Positions 7,558 through 15,986 of a DNA stretch of 64,000 bases are shown here, piece by piece (positions within the stretch are counted from its first letter, which is position 1; every line of letters begins with the position of its first letter). The stretch lies in assembly GCA_902551455.1 (NCBI GenBank), contig CACDDC010000003.1, positions 1 through 64,000 of the forward strand, given 5' to 3'. Both the position numbers and the translations under genes were made by a program. This DNA is from an uncultured Pelagibacteraceae bacterium. GTDB lineage: Bacteria; Pseudomonadota; Alphaproteobacteria; Pelagibacterales; Pelagibacteraceae. A model generated the notes under the pieces. It saw nothing but the letters and a program-made list of their open reading frames with translations. It was not told the origin of the DNA and searched no databases.

Positions 7558-8483
7558 TAATTTAATTTTGGATTAAGAGTGTCTCTCATCCAATCTCCTA
7601 ATAGATTAATTGAAAAAGCTAATATAACTAAAAAAATTGCTGGAAAAAAAGTAATCCACCACTCACCGGAAAACAAAAAATCATTGCCAAGCCTAATTAA
7701 TGTTCCTAATGAAGGTGTTGTTGGAGGGACGCCAACACCCAAAAAGCTCAATGTTGCCTCTGCTATTATTGCAAGCGCTAACCCTATTGTTCCAATTACT
7801 AAAACTGGTCTTAAAATATTTGGCAAGATGTGTTTAAACATAATAATTAAATTTGAAACTCCAATAATTGTTGAAGCAGAAACATAGTCTTTATTTTTTT
7901 CGACCAAAGTAGCAGCTCTTGATACTCTTGCAAACTGAGGCCACTCTGAAATACCAATTGCAAAAATTAATACATAAATTGCCATTTCATCATGTAATTC
8001 TCTTGAAATAATTCCACGTGCAATTCCATCGACTAAAAGAGCCATTAAAATACTTGGAACAGTTAATTGTACATCTGTTAACCTCATAACAATCATTTCA
8101 TATTTTCCTCCGAAGTATCCTGCTGTTAATCCCAATGCCACTCCTAATATCAAAGCAAATATAACCGCTGAAAAACCTACAATTAAAGAAATCCTTGATC
8201 CATAAAGGATTGTTGCCAACATATCTCTACCTTGTCCATCAGTTCCTAAAATAAATTTAGCAAGGCCATCTTCTGTCCATGAGGGTGGTGTAAATGCATC
8301 CATTAAAGATAAAGATGATGGGTCAAATGGATTATAAGGCGTTACAAATTCAACAAAAAAAGAACAAAAGAAAATTATTATTAATATAGTAGTTGATACA
8401 ATGGCTGTTGGTGATTTAATAAAACTAAAATAAATATCACTATCTTTAATTCTATTAAGAAATGTTAAATTTTTACTAGCCAC
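7557..8483 (-). CDS. Peptide/nickel-type ABC importer permease, DppC type
   Basis: A 308-residue inner-membrane permease with the long cytoplasmic N-terminus followed by a first helix (AIVSTTILIIIFFCSFFVEF) and then five more helices, as in OppC/DppC. The EAA loop is visible as ADRAATLVEKNKDYVSAS-like sequence (RVSRAATLVEKNKDYV...ILPN). An N-terminal periplasmic segment PYNPFDPSS is typical of the C-type subunit. It overlaps the DppB-type gene by eight bases and the ATPase gene by one, so stoichiometric translation is likely. Confidence 0.88.
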   Translation of the reverse strand: MASKNLTFLNRIKDSDIYFSFIKSPTAIVSTTILIIIFFCSFFVEFVTPYNPFDPSSLSLMDAFTPPSWTEDGLAKFILGTDGQGRDMLATILYGSRISLIVGFSAVIFALILGVALGLTAGYFGGKYEMIVMRLTDVQLTVPSILMALLVDGIARGIISRELHDEMAIYVLIFAIGISEWPQFARVSRAATLVEKNKDYVSASTIIGVSNLIIMFKHILPNILRPVLVIGTIGLALAIIAEATLSFLGVGVPPTTPSLGTLIRLGNDFLFSGEWWITFFPAIFLVILAFSINLLGDWMRDTLNPKLN

Positions 8484-9459
8484 TTACTGCCTCCGATTTA
8501 ACTCTAATTCTGGGATCAATGAAGTAATACAAAATGTCTACTATAAAATTTATCATTACAAATACAAATGCAATAAAAACTAAGTAAGCAGACATAATTG
8601 GTATATCTACGAATTGAACAGCTTGAATAAATAAGAATCCCATACCAGGCCATTGAAAAACTGTTTCTGTAATTATTGAAAATGCAATTAATGTACCAAT
8701 ATTTATTCCTGCGATTGTAATTACAGGTATTAAGCCATTTTTTAATGCATGCTTGTAATGAATATTTTTTTCATTTATCCCTCTTGCTCTTGCAAACTTA
8801 ATATAATCTGTCTGAAGTATTTCCATCATCTCTGCTCGAACTAGCCTAATAATATAAGTCATTTGAAAAAGGCTAAGTGTTACTGAAGGAAGAATTATAG
8901 CCTTTAAACCAGAAATTGTTAAAAAACCTGTAGACCAAAAACCAAGATCAACAACCTCACCTCTTCCAAAAGAAGGAAGTACTCCTAAAATTACTGCAAA
9001 AAGATATATAAACAGTATACCAATAACAAATGTGGGGAGAGATACTCCAAGTAAAGAAATAGCTAATATGATGTCACTCAGAAAACCTCTTCTGTTTATC
9101 CCTGTATAAACGCCTAATAAAGTACCTGACACTAATGCAATTAATGCAGAAATTAAAACTAATTCGATTGTAGCTGGCAATCTTTCAGAAATTAATTCTG
9201 AAACTGGTCTTCTTAGTTGGTATGATATTCCAAATTCTCCTTTTGATGCATTAATAACAAATCTTGAAAATTGAATATGTATTGGATCGTTTAAACCGAG
9301 TGTCTCTCTTAACTCATCTCTTTCTTCATCAGAAGTTTCTTCACCAACCATGTTGTTTATTGGATCTCCAACAAAGTTGAAAAGTGAAAAAGAAACAAAA
9401 GCAACAATCAGCATCACTAGGACTGATTGAAACAATCTTTTAAAAAAATATTTAATCAA
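8476..9459 (-). CDS. Peptide/nickel-type ABC importer permease, DppB type
   Basis: A 327-residue permease with the family's opening (MIKYFFKRLFQSVLVMLIVAFVSF), a periplasmic loop carrying DELRETLGLNDPI, and the EAA motif region RAEMMEILQTDYIKFARARG...HALKNGLIPV. Six helices are predicted. This is the OppB/DppB/GsiC subunit that forms the membrane channel with the DppC-type protein. It starts 57 bases after the binding-protein gene, behind a strong palindrome that probably reduces readthrough into it. Confidence 0.88.
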   Translation of the reverse strand: MIKYFFKRLFQSVLVMLIVAFVSFSLFNFVGDPINNMVGEETSDEERDELRETLGLNDPIHIQFSRFVINASKGEFGISYQLRRPVSELISERLPATIELVLISALIALVSGTLLGVYTGINRRGFLSDIILAISLLGVSLPTFVIGILFIYLFAVILGVLPSFGRGEVVDLGFWSTGFLTISGLKAIILPSVTLSLFQMTYIIRLVRAEMMEILQTDYIKFARARGINEKNIHYKHALKNGLIPVITIAGINIGTLIAFSIITETVFQWPGMGFLFIQAVQFVDIPIMSAYLVFIAFVFVMINFIVDILYYFIDPRIRVKSEAVSG

Positions 9460-9476
9460 TTTACGAAAGCTTAAAA

Positions 9477-9508
9477 TTACAAGCCCTTTTTTAAAAAAGG
9501 GCTTGTAA
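9477..9508 (-). terminator. Perfect 32-base palindrome between binding-protein and permease genes
   Basis: TTACAAGCCCTTTTTT followed directly by its exact reverse complement: two 16-base arms. As RNA it gives a hairpin with an ACAAGCCC/GGGCUUGU stem and an AU top. The minus strand continues TTTTAAG, only a short U run. Its place between the binding-protein gene and the permease gene suits a partial terminator or 3'-end stabiliser that lets the binding protein be made in excess. Confidence 0.7.
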
Positions 9509-9516
9509 AAAATATT

Positions 9517-11076
9517 TTAGTCTACACTAGAAAAACGGAATAATGGTTCATTATTCGGTCTTATAGGTACGTTCACATTCTTTTTAGATGCCCAAGAAAT
9601 TACTTGGTGATGTAGTGGAAGATAAGCAATATTATCTCTTACAATCTTCCAAGCTTTTGCTATTGCGGCATTTCTTTTATCTAGATCAACTTCACCTTCC
9701 ATTACTCTAATTGCAGCATCAACTTCTGGATCACTAAAATTAACTTTGTTCCAGCTTGCACCGCTTTCATATAGATAGTGGAATACATAATGACTGTCTA
9801 AAGTAGGAACACCCCAACCTAGCATATAAAAATCACCTTGATTGTCTTTAAGTTCTTTAAAATGTTTACTCTTAGTTTGAGCAAATAGATTTACATTAAC
9901 GCCAATTTTTCCTAACATTCCTACAACAGCTGTGCAAATCGCTTCATCATTTACATATCTGTCATTTGGACATCTTAGTTCAATATCAAAACCATCTGGA
10001 TAACCTGCTTCAGCCAATAATTGTTTTGCTGCATTAACGTCATAAGGTAATCTTTTATCAAGCTCCTTTGTGTAACCTGTAACACCTGGGAAAGTTATAA
10101 TTCCCGCTGGTTCACTTAAACCTCTCATAACTTTTTTCTTGATAGCTTGTATATCAATTGCTTGATAAAAAGCTTGTCTAACTTCTTTTTTCTTAAACGG
10201 ATTATCACCAGTATTACCAGATCTCAATTTATCTGCCGCTTGATCCATTCCAAGAAAAATTGTACGCATTTGCGGTGTACTTTCTACTTTGTGTCCTCCT
10301 GAACTTCTAATACGATCTAAATCTTGTACAGGTGCATCTGTAACTAAATCAATTTCTCCAGATAATAAAGCAGCTACTCTTGTTGCTGCGTTTTTAATTG
10401 GAAGTAATTGAATTTGAGTTATATTATGCTCAACGTTACCCCACCATCTAGTATTCTTTTTGAAAACAGTTTTAGTATTTGGTTCTCTTAAAGTAATTTT
10501 AAATGGTCCAGTTCCCATTGAGTTAGTTGCAGAAAATGTTTCTTGTCCTGCATCCCAGTTTTGTGGAACAATTGCAAAATTTTCATGACACCATTTTTTA
10601 GACATCACAAATATATTTGATAATTGGTTTAACAAAATTGGGTTTGGATCTCTTGTTTGAATCTCGACTGTAAATTCATCCAATGCTTTAACTGATGTAA
10701 CAGTGCTAATATATTCTTTGAAATCCGATGTAGGTTGTTGAGCTCTTAATATACTAAACACCACATCTTCAGATGTCATTTTTTGTCCATCACTGAATTT
10801 TACATCTTTTCTAAGATTAAAAACCCACGTTGTTGGATTTGTAGTTTTCCAGTCCGTAGCTAATTGAGGTCCTATAGACATATCTAAACCTCTGGTAACA
10901 AGCGCTTCGTAAATTTGTCTTGATACCATGGTTGTAGGTCCTTCGTTTTGAGCATGAGGATCTAAGGTTAAACTATCTCCTTGCATTGACCATTTTATAG
11001 TTTTTGCAAATGATTGAGTTGATGCAAAAACAAAAAAAATTGCCAATAATAATTTAATCAAGTTTTTAGGTTTCAT
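9517..11076 (-). CDS. Periplasmic binding protein of a peptide/nickel-type ABC importer
   Basis: A 519-residue family 5 (SBP_bac_5) solute-binding protein. It has a Sec signal peptide (LLLAIFFVFASTQSFAK) without a lipobox Cys, so the mature protein is free in the periplasm. Family landmarks are SLTLDPHAQNE, the FSDGQKMTSEDVVFS segment, GTGPFKI and VRQAFYQAID. Usual length is 500-540. The family binds di/oligopeptides, nickel, glutathione, sugars or opines, and the sequence alone does not decide. It is the first gene of the importer operon and has a GGAGG site before its ATG. Confidence 0.9.
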   Translation of the reverse strand: MKPKNLIKLLLAIFFVFASTQSFAKTIKWSMQGDSLTLDPHAQNEGPTTMVSRQIYEALVTRGLDMSIGPQLATDWKTTNPTTWVFNLRKDVKFSDGQKMTSEDVVFSILRAQQPTSDFKEYISTVTSVKALDEFTVEIQTRDPNPILLNQLSNIFVMSKKWCHENFAIVPQNWDAGQETFSATNSMGTGPFKITLREPNTKTVFKKNTRWWGNVEHNITQIQLLPIKNAATRVAALLSGEIDLVTDAPVQDLDRIRSSGGHKVESTPQMRTIFLGMDQAADKLRSGNTGDNPFKKKEVRQAFYQAIDIQAIKKKVMRGLSEPAGIITFPGVTGYTKELDKRLPYDVNAAKQLLAEAGYPDGFDIELRCPNDRYVNDEAICTAVVGMLGKIGVNVNLFAQTKSKHFKELKDNQGDFYMLGWGVPTLDSHYVFHYLYESGASWNKVNFSDPEVDAAIRVMEGEVDLDKRNAAIAKAWKIVRDNIAYLPLHHQVISWASKKNVNVPIRPNNEPLFRFSSVD

Positions 11077-11137
11077 TTTCCCCTCCTAATTATTTAAACA
11101 AAAATTTAGCTTAATAATAAGAGAAACTAAAGAAGTT

Positions 11138-11860
11138 TTATTTCATCAATTTTTTGAAGTTTTCGAACAAAACTTCAGAATATTTGTTCAGACTGGGCAT
11201 ATGCTGTTTAGAATCTTTCTCAAATTTATCTAGCGCTCCTTCACCTAGTTGTTTTTCTAAAGCAGACTTATACTCAGGAACACACCCCCATTCCCCTACC
11301 GTTGTATCTTTAACTTCTATATGAAACTGAATTCCATAGGCATGTTCTTGATATTTAAAAATCTGATATTTTGTTTCAGACGAGGAAGCTAAAAGGGTTA
11401 CATCATTATTATTTTCTAAACCTTGAACTTCATAAGAATGCCATTGCAGAGATGTAATTTTATCTGGAAACTTGTAAAATAATGGATCTTGTGATTTATA
11501 TTCTGAAAAATTAACATTAAGCATTCCTATTTCGGGATTTTTTGACCTAACTACTTTTCCACCAACTACTTCTCCAAGCAACTGGCAACCAAGACAAAAA
11601 CCTAAATAAGGTTTTTTTAAATCTACAACAAATTCTTTAATTTTTTTTCGTTCTTCAATTATCCATGGATAATCTTTTTCCATCCATGTATCCATTGGAC
11701 CACCCATGCAAAACATTGCATCAAATTTGGATAAGTTTTCAGGAATTTTTTGACCTTCGTCTAGCTCAACTGTTGTTAGTTGAACTCCATCAGCTATCAT
11801 AAGATCTTTAATATATCCAGGGTCCTCAATATTTATATGTTGAAGAACAATTACTTCCAT
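11138..11860 (-). CDS. Class I glutamine amidotransferase-like protein
   Basis: A 240-residue stand-alone GATase1 domain. The catalytic Cys lies in FCLGCQLLGE, the oxyanion-side motif is FMGGPMDTW, and the His/Glu pair is in GIQFHIEVK. Such proteins hydrolyse glutamine, or in the PuuD/gamma-glutamyl subgroup cleave gamma-glutamyl amides. There is no fused synthetase domain. The ATG overlaps the stop of the preceding phosphatase gene by one base (TAATG), so the two are coupled. It lies 61 bases upstream of the importer operon and could be cotranscribed with it; a role in processing an imported gamma-glutamyl or amide compound is only a guess. Confidence 0.8.
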   Translation of the reverse strand: MEVIVLQHINIEDPGYIKDLMIADGVQLTTVELDEGQKIPENLSKFDAMFCMGGPMDTWMEKDYPWIIEERKKIKEFVVDLKKPYLGFCLGCQLLGEVVGGKVVRSKNPEIGMLNVNFSEYKSQDPLFYKFPDKITSLQWHSYEVQGLENNNDVTLLASSSETKYQIFKYQEHAYGIQFHIEVKDTTVGEWGCVPEYKSALEKQLGEGALDKFEKDSKQHMPSLNKYSEVLFENFKKLMK

Positions 11861-12669
11861 TATTTAGCTACTGGCCTTAATAATTTAATTATTTTTTTGT
11901 GATTTAATTTGTTTCCTGAGGCTACAATATTGCCAGCAAAAACTGGATCTCTATTACTCCATGTGGTCACTGTTCCACCTGCAGCTTTTAAAATTGGTAT
12001 AATTGGATGAATATCCCAAATCTTATTTGAACATTGTAATACTACATCTAATTTTCCTTCAGCAAGATGCGTATAACTTAAAGCATCAAAACATGGAAAA
12101 TTCATTAAATTAAGAAGTTTGGGAATTTTTTGTTGTTTTTTTAAAGATAGCCAGCCATGAAAATTTCCAGCTAATTTTATTTGAGTGAATGAAACTTTTT
12201 TTTGAACTGATAATTTTTTTTTTTTATTATTTTCAAATACATAAGCAATCTTATCATTATAATTTAGATAATATTTTTTTAACTTAGGAAAATTTGCCAA
12301 TCCTAATACTGGATATCCTTTGTAATTTAGGGAAATTAAATTACTCCAAGTTGGGTTCCCAATCACATATGACCTTGTTCCATCAATTGGATCTATTACC
12401 CAAGAAAATTCACTATTACTTTTTTTAAATCCAAACTCCTCTCCTGTTATTTGATGCTTGGGAAATTTTTTTTTTATTTTACTTCTTATAAATTTTTCAA
12501 AGGCTCTGTCTGAAGTTGTAACCGGATCATACCTTTTTTTTCCTTTAGATTTATCTGAAACTTTAAAAGGCTTATCTAGTTTCTTGTAATAAAATTTTGT
12601 TAATTCTTTTGCTAGCGAGTTTAAAAAATTATAATAAATCCTATAGTTTTTGAATGTTCTATTAACCAT
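11860..12669 (-). CDS. hisN: Inositol-monophosphatase-family phosphatase, HisN-like
   Basis: A 269-residue Mg-dependent, Li-sensitive-type phosphatase. Metal-site motifs are ITGEEFG (Glu), WVIDPIDGTRSYV (DxxDG(T/S)) and the late WDIHPIIPIL, where family members usually read WDxA. The alphaproteobacterial HisN-type histidinol-phosphatases show the same GEE...IDPIDGTR..F/Y.IG.P pattern, so histidinol phosphate is the likeliest substrate; inositol phosphate or PAP are alternatives. The gene is divergent from the oxygenase gene at 12742 and upstream of the amidotransferase. Confidence 0.75.
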   Translation of the reverse strand: MVNRTFKNYRIYYNFLNSLAKELTKFYYKKLDKPFKVSDKSKGKKRYDPVTTSDRAFEKFIRSKIKKKFPKHQITGEEFGFKKSNSEFSWVIDPIDGTRSYVIGNPTWSNLISLNYKGYPVLGLANFPKLKKYYLNYNDKIAYVFENNKKKKLSVQKKVSFTQIKLAGNFHGWLSLKKQQKIPKLLNLMNFPCFDALSYTHLAEGKLDVVLQCSNKIWDIHPIIPILKAAGGTVTTWSNRDPVFAGNIVASGNKLNHKKIIKLLRPVAK

Positions 12670-12741
12670 AATATTGAAACTCCTATTACTATTTAATTTA
12701 ACTTGATAAAAGCTTATTTTTTAATAATCCTTGTTAATAAT

Positions 12742-13851
12742 ATGAAAATTGAATTGCTAGAAAACAAAGTATTATTCAATAATGGCCTAACAAAACAGGA
12801 AATACACCCGTTTTGGTTAAGAGAAAGAGTAAGTGAAGAAAAATATCTTGATAAAGGTACAAATCAAAGACTTTTTGATCCCGCTTCTCTTGACAGTCAA
12901 GTTAAGATTGATGAAGCAAAAATAAAAGATAATTTTTTAGAACTAAAATTCAATGATGGCGTTAATTCAAAAATAGATTTAGATAAAATAGCAAGCGAAT
13001 TTTCTGGTGAAGATAATGTAATAAAACCTATTGAAAAAATAAAATGGGACTCGAAACTTGGGAATGTAAAAAAATTTAATTTTTCGGATAATTTGTATGA
13101 GTCAAAAGAAATGCACGAAATCTTAGTTTCTTTTTATAAATATGGTTTTGTTATAATTAAAAATGTACCAACAAAAGATAATTATTTAGTTAAATTTGCC
13201 AATTCAATTGGAAGTGTGAGGAGAACAAATTTTGGTGAACATTTTAATGTAAAATCTAAACCAGATCCCAATGATTTAGCATATACAAGCCTTCGTTTAT
13301 CTCCACATACTGATAATCCTTATAGAAATCCAGTACCATGTATTCAAATTTTGCATTGTATAGATAATGAAGTTGAGGGAGGTTATTCAACTTTAGTCGA
13401 TGGATATACTGTTACTGAAGATTTAAAAAAAGAAAATCCTGATTATTATAATATATTGACTGAGGTAAAAGTAAGATTTCAATTTAAAGATAAAGAAGTT
13501 GAATTAGAAAGTTGGTCTGAGTTAATTCAATTAGATGAAAATAAAAATTTTAAACAAATAAGATTTAGTACTAGATTAGATTATGTTCCAATATTAGAAA
13601 AAAAAAAATTGGATTTATATTACAAAGCAAGAAAAAAATTGTCTGATTTATATAATTCTCAAAAATATAGAATAGAATTTAAATTAATGCCGGGTGATCT
13701 ATTGATGATGGATAATCATAGATCCTTACATGGTAGAACCTCTTTTGATGCCAGCCAAGGTAATAGATTTTTACAAGGATGTTACATAGATTATGATAGT
13801 ACTGAAGGAAAATTAAGACACTTAAAAAAAAAATTTAATATTGATGACTAA
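12742..13851 (+). CDS. Fe(II)/2-oxoglutarate oxygenase, gamma-butyrobetaine hydroxylase/TmpA-like
   Basis: About 369 residues if started at the second Met of the ORF (MKIELLENK, 12742); the extra 13 residues upstream look like leader translation. An N-terminal GBBH-like domain (HPFWLRERV...NQRLFDPASL) precedes a TauD-type catalytic domain with the iron ligands HTDNPY (HxD) and HGRTSFD (distal His), and an Arg in QGNRFLQ for 2-oxoglutarate. The N-domain Zn cysteines of eukaryotic and many bacterial homologues are missing. It overlaps an HD-domain gene by eight bases. That pairing matches TmpA/TmpB, which degrade 2-(trimethylammonio)ethylphosphonate; carnitine synthesis is the alternative. Confidence 0.8.
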   Translation: MKIELLENKVLFNNGLTKQEIHPFWLRERVSEEKYLDKGTNQRLFDPASLDSQVKIDEAKIKDNFLELKFNDGVNSKIDLDKIASEFSGEDNVIKPIEKIKWDSKLGNVKKFNFSDNLYESKEMHEILVSFYKYGFVIIKNVPTKDNYLVKFANSIGSVRRTNFGEHFNVKSKPDPNDLAYTSLRLSPHTDNPYRNPVPCIQILHCIDNEVEGGYSTLVDGYTVTEDLKKENPDYYNILTEVKVRFQFKDKEVELESWSELIQLDENKNFKQIRFSTRLDYVPILEKKKLDLYYKARKKLSDLYNSQKYRIEFKLMPGDLLMMDNHRSLHGRTSFDASQGNRFLQGCYIDYDSTEGKLRHLKKKFNIDD

Positions 13852-14401
13852 AGTAAGTTTTAAAGAAATGAAAAATGGAACAAAAGAAGATTACATTCTT
13901 TTAGATAAATATGAAAAAAAATATGCAGAAGGAACAGCAGATAGAATTCTAAAATTTATGTCAGGTTTAACTGAAACATTAGAGGGTTATCAAGTATCAA
14001 GGTTAGAACATTGTCTTCAAAGTGCTACTAGAGCTCACAAAAATAAAGAAAATAAAGAAATGGTTGTAGCCACATTATTACACGACATAGGAGATGAACT
14101 AGCGCCGATGAACCATTCAGAGTATGCTGCTGCAGTTCTAAAACCTTATGTTTCTGAAAAAACACATTGGATTATTGAAAAACATGGGGAATTTCAAACA
14201 TATTATTATGCTCATCATTTAGGAGGTGACAGAAACAAAAGAGATAAATATAAAGGTCACAAATATTATCAAGCATGTATAGACTTCTGTGAAAAATATG
14301 ACCAATCTTCATTCGATCCAAAATATAAATCTTACTCACTTGAATTCTTTAAACCAATGGTCAAAGAAATATTTGCAAGAAAACCCTACAGCCATTATTA
14401 A
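13844..14401 (+). CDS. HD-domain protein resembling PhnZ/TmpB mixed-valent di-iron oxygenases
   Basis: 185 residues from ATG at 13844 (the track starts one codon earlier at TTG). Metal-binding HD motifs are RLEHCLQSA (His), TLLHDIGDE (HD), MNHSEYAA (His) and IIEKHGEFQ (His), then a late Asp in CEKYDQSSFDP. Order and spacing resemble PhnZ and TmpB, which oxidatively cleave C-P bonds of 2-hydroxyphosphonates, more than they do nucleotide phosphohydrolases. The overlap with the 2OG oxygenase gene supports sequential action: hydroxylation, then C-P cleavage. The substrate is not proven. Confidence 0.7.
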   Translation: MTKVSFKEMKNGTKEDYILLDKYEKKYAEGTADRILKFMSGLTETLEGYQVSRLEHCLQSATRAHKNKENKEMVVATLLHDIGDELAPMNHSEYAAAVLKPYVSEKTHWIIEKHGEFQTYYYAHHLGGDRNKRDKYKGHKYYQACIDFCEKYDQSSFDPKYKSYSLEFFKPMVKEIFARKPYSHY

Positions 14402-14413
14402 AGAAAGTAATAT

Positions 14414-15277
14414 TTGACACTTCGCGACTCTTTAATAGCTGGTCTAGTTCCAATATTTTTAGGTTTTGGTTTTGTTATTGCTAAGCCAGCAATGCAAGAA
14501 CTGCCTCCTTTTTTATTAATGGGTTTGCGATTTACTTTTGTGGCTTCAATGTTAATTTGGTGGTTTCCTATACCAAGAGGTTTTCTAAAAAAAATATTCT
14601 TCGTATCTCTAATAGCAAATACAATGCAGTACAGCATCACTTATACTGGTTTAAGTTTAATAGATGCATCGGCGGCTGTATTACTTGTTCAAACCGAAGT
14701 TCCTTTTGGAGTAATTTTCGCATATTTTATGCTAAGAGAAAAACCAACACTAAAAGCTTTAATAGGAATAAGCATTGCATTTGTTGGTGTTTATATTTTA
14801 ACTGGGTCACCTAATTTAGATGGTAAATATGTTGGTGTAACTTTAGTAATTATAGGATCAGGTGTTTGGGCCTTGGGACAAGTTTTGGTGAAACCGTTAA
14901 GTAAAGAAATAAATCCTCTGGCACTCGTTGCTTGGTTAGGTTTATTTTCTGGCCCCATATTAATAGGGCTGTCAGCTATTTTTGATGGAAATACAATTAA
15001 CTACTTTAAAAATGCAAGTTTTGAAACTTGGATGATTGCACTTTATTTAGGATTTATTATGCAACCAATAACTTATGGATGTTTCTACTACGTTTTGAAA
15101 AATAATCCTTTATATAAAGTTTTGCCTATTGTTACTATGGGTATACCTCCAACTGGACTGCTAGCAGCAATATTACTTTTAGGTGAAGAACCAACAAAAG
15201 AATTATTTATTGGTGGAGCTATAATTATTATTGGTGTAATGATGATAGTATTTACTAAACCAGAAAATAATAACTAA
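14414..15277 (+). CDS. EamA/DMT-family permease
   Basis: A 287-residue, ten-helix transporter with two EamA repeats (roughly residues 5-135 and 145-282). Typical family features are a first-repeat helix ending in LRFTFVASML and a short acidic loop before YILTG. The start is TTG at 14414, 12 bases after the HD-domain gene, so it belongs to the same operon. EamA proteins export or import amino acids, nucleotides and other small metabolites. Here it might handle the substrate or a product of the oxygenase pair; that is inference from position. Confidence 0.75.
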   Translation: MTLRDSLIAGLVPIFLGFGFVIAKPAMQELPPFLLMGLRFTFVASMLIWWFPIPRGFLKKIFFVSLIANTMQYSITYTGLSLIDASAAVLLVQTEVPFGVIFAYFMLREKPTLKALIGISIAFVGVYILTGSPNLDGKYVGVTLVIIGSGVWALGQVLVKPLSKEINPLALVAWLGLFSGPILIGLSAIFDGNTINYFKNASFETWMIALYLGFIMQPITYGCFYYVLKNNPLYKVLPIVTMGIPPTGLLAAILLLGEEPTKELFIGGAIIIIGVMMIVFTKPENNN

Positions 15278-15981
15278 CCAAATTTTTCTAAAAAAGGTAA
15301 ATATTCAAGTAAATAAAATCCTAAAATTTGAAGTTGATTAGTTAAAATTAAAATTCCTGTTAGAAATAATAATACTCCACCAACTTTATTTATTAAATTC
15401 ATATTTCTTTTAAGATTTTTAGATATCAACATAAACTTTTGAATTAAGTATCCTGATAAAATAAAAGGAATTGCTAGACCTAAAGAATACAAACATAACA
15501 AAATTATTCCCTTAGGTAAACTTTCAGTAGTCGAGGCTAAAACTAAAATTGAACCCAAAATTGGACCAATGCATGGTGTCCATCCAAATCCAAAAGCCAT
15601 ACCTACTAATAAAGGCATCAATAAACCTTGTTTTGTTTTAGATTGAATTCTTTTTTCGTAATTAAGAAATTTTAAATTAATCAATCCAAGTATTTGAAGT
15701 GAAAATATTATAATAATAACACCTGCAAATATTCTGAGCTGTATAGAATTATTGAGTAATATCTTGCCTATAAATGTTGCAGTTGCTCCAAAGAAAATAA
15801 ATACAATAGAAAATCCTAATGTAAATAAAACTAAAGGAATTAAATTAATTTCTTTTTTTTCCAGAAGTTCATTTAAAGTACTTCCAGAAATATAAGATAC
15901 ATATCCTGGAATTAGAGGTAGCACACAAGGAGATAAAAAACTTATAAAACCTGCGGCAAAAGATAAAAACAGTTCAAACAT
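15274..15981 (-). CDS. ccdA: Cytochrome c biogenesis protein CcdA
   Basis: A 235-residue, six-helix membrane protein that passes electrons from cytosolic thioredoxin to periplasmic disulfide acceptors. The two redox Cys are each in the expected helix context: LSPCVLPLIPGYVSY in TM1 and GWTPCIGPILGS in TM4. Length matches CcdA rather than the larger DsbD. It is the last gene of the iolD operon, five bases after the FAH-family gene, and overlaps the end of the EamA gene convergently by four bases. The link to the sugar genes is probably positional only. Confidence 0.9.
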   Translation of the reverse strand: MFELFLSFAAGFISFLSPCVLPLIPGYVSYISGSTLNELLEKKEINLIPLVLFTLGFSIVFIFFGATATFIGKILLNNSIQLRIFAGVIIIIFSLQILGLINLKFLNYEKRIQSKTKQGLLMPLLVGMAFGFGWTPCIGPILGSILVLASTTESLPKGIILLCLYSLGLAIPFILSGYLIQKFMLISKNLKRNMNLINKVGGVLLFLTGILILTNQLQILGFYLLEYLPFLEKFG

Positions 15982-15986
15982 TTTAT

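Noticed and set aside
12703-12741. Track start MIKAYFLIILVNN for the 2OG oxygenase
   Set aside because: The family start aligns with the second Met (MKIELLENK) and the extra residues look like translated leader.
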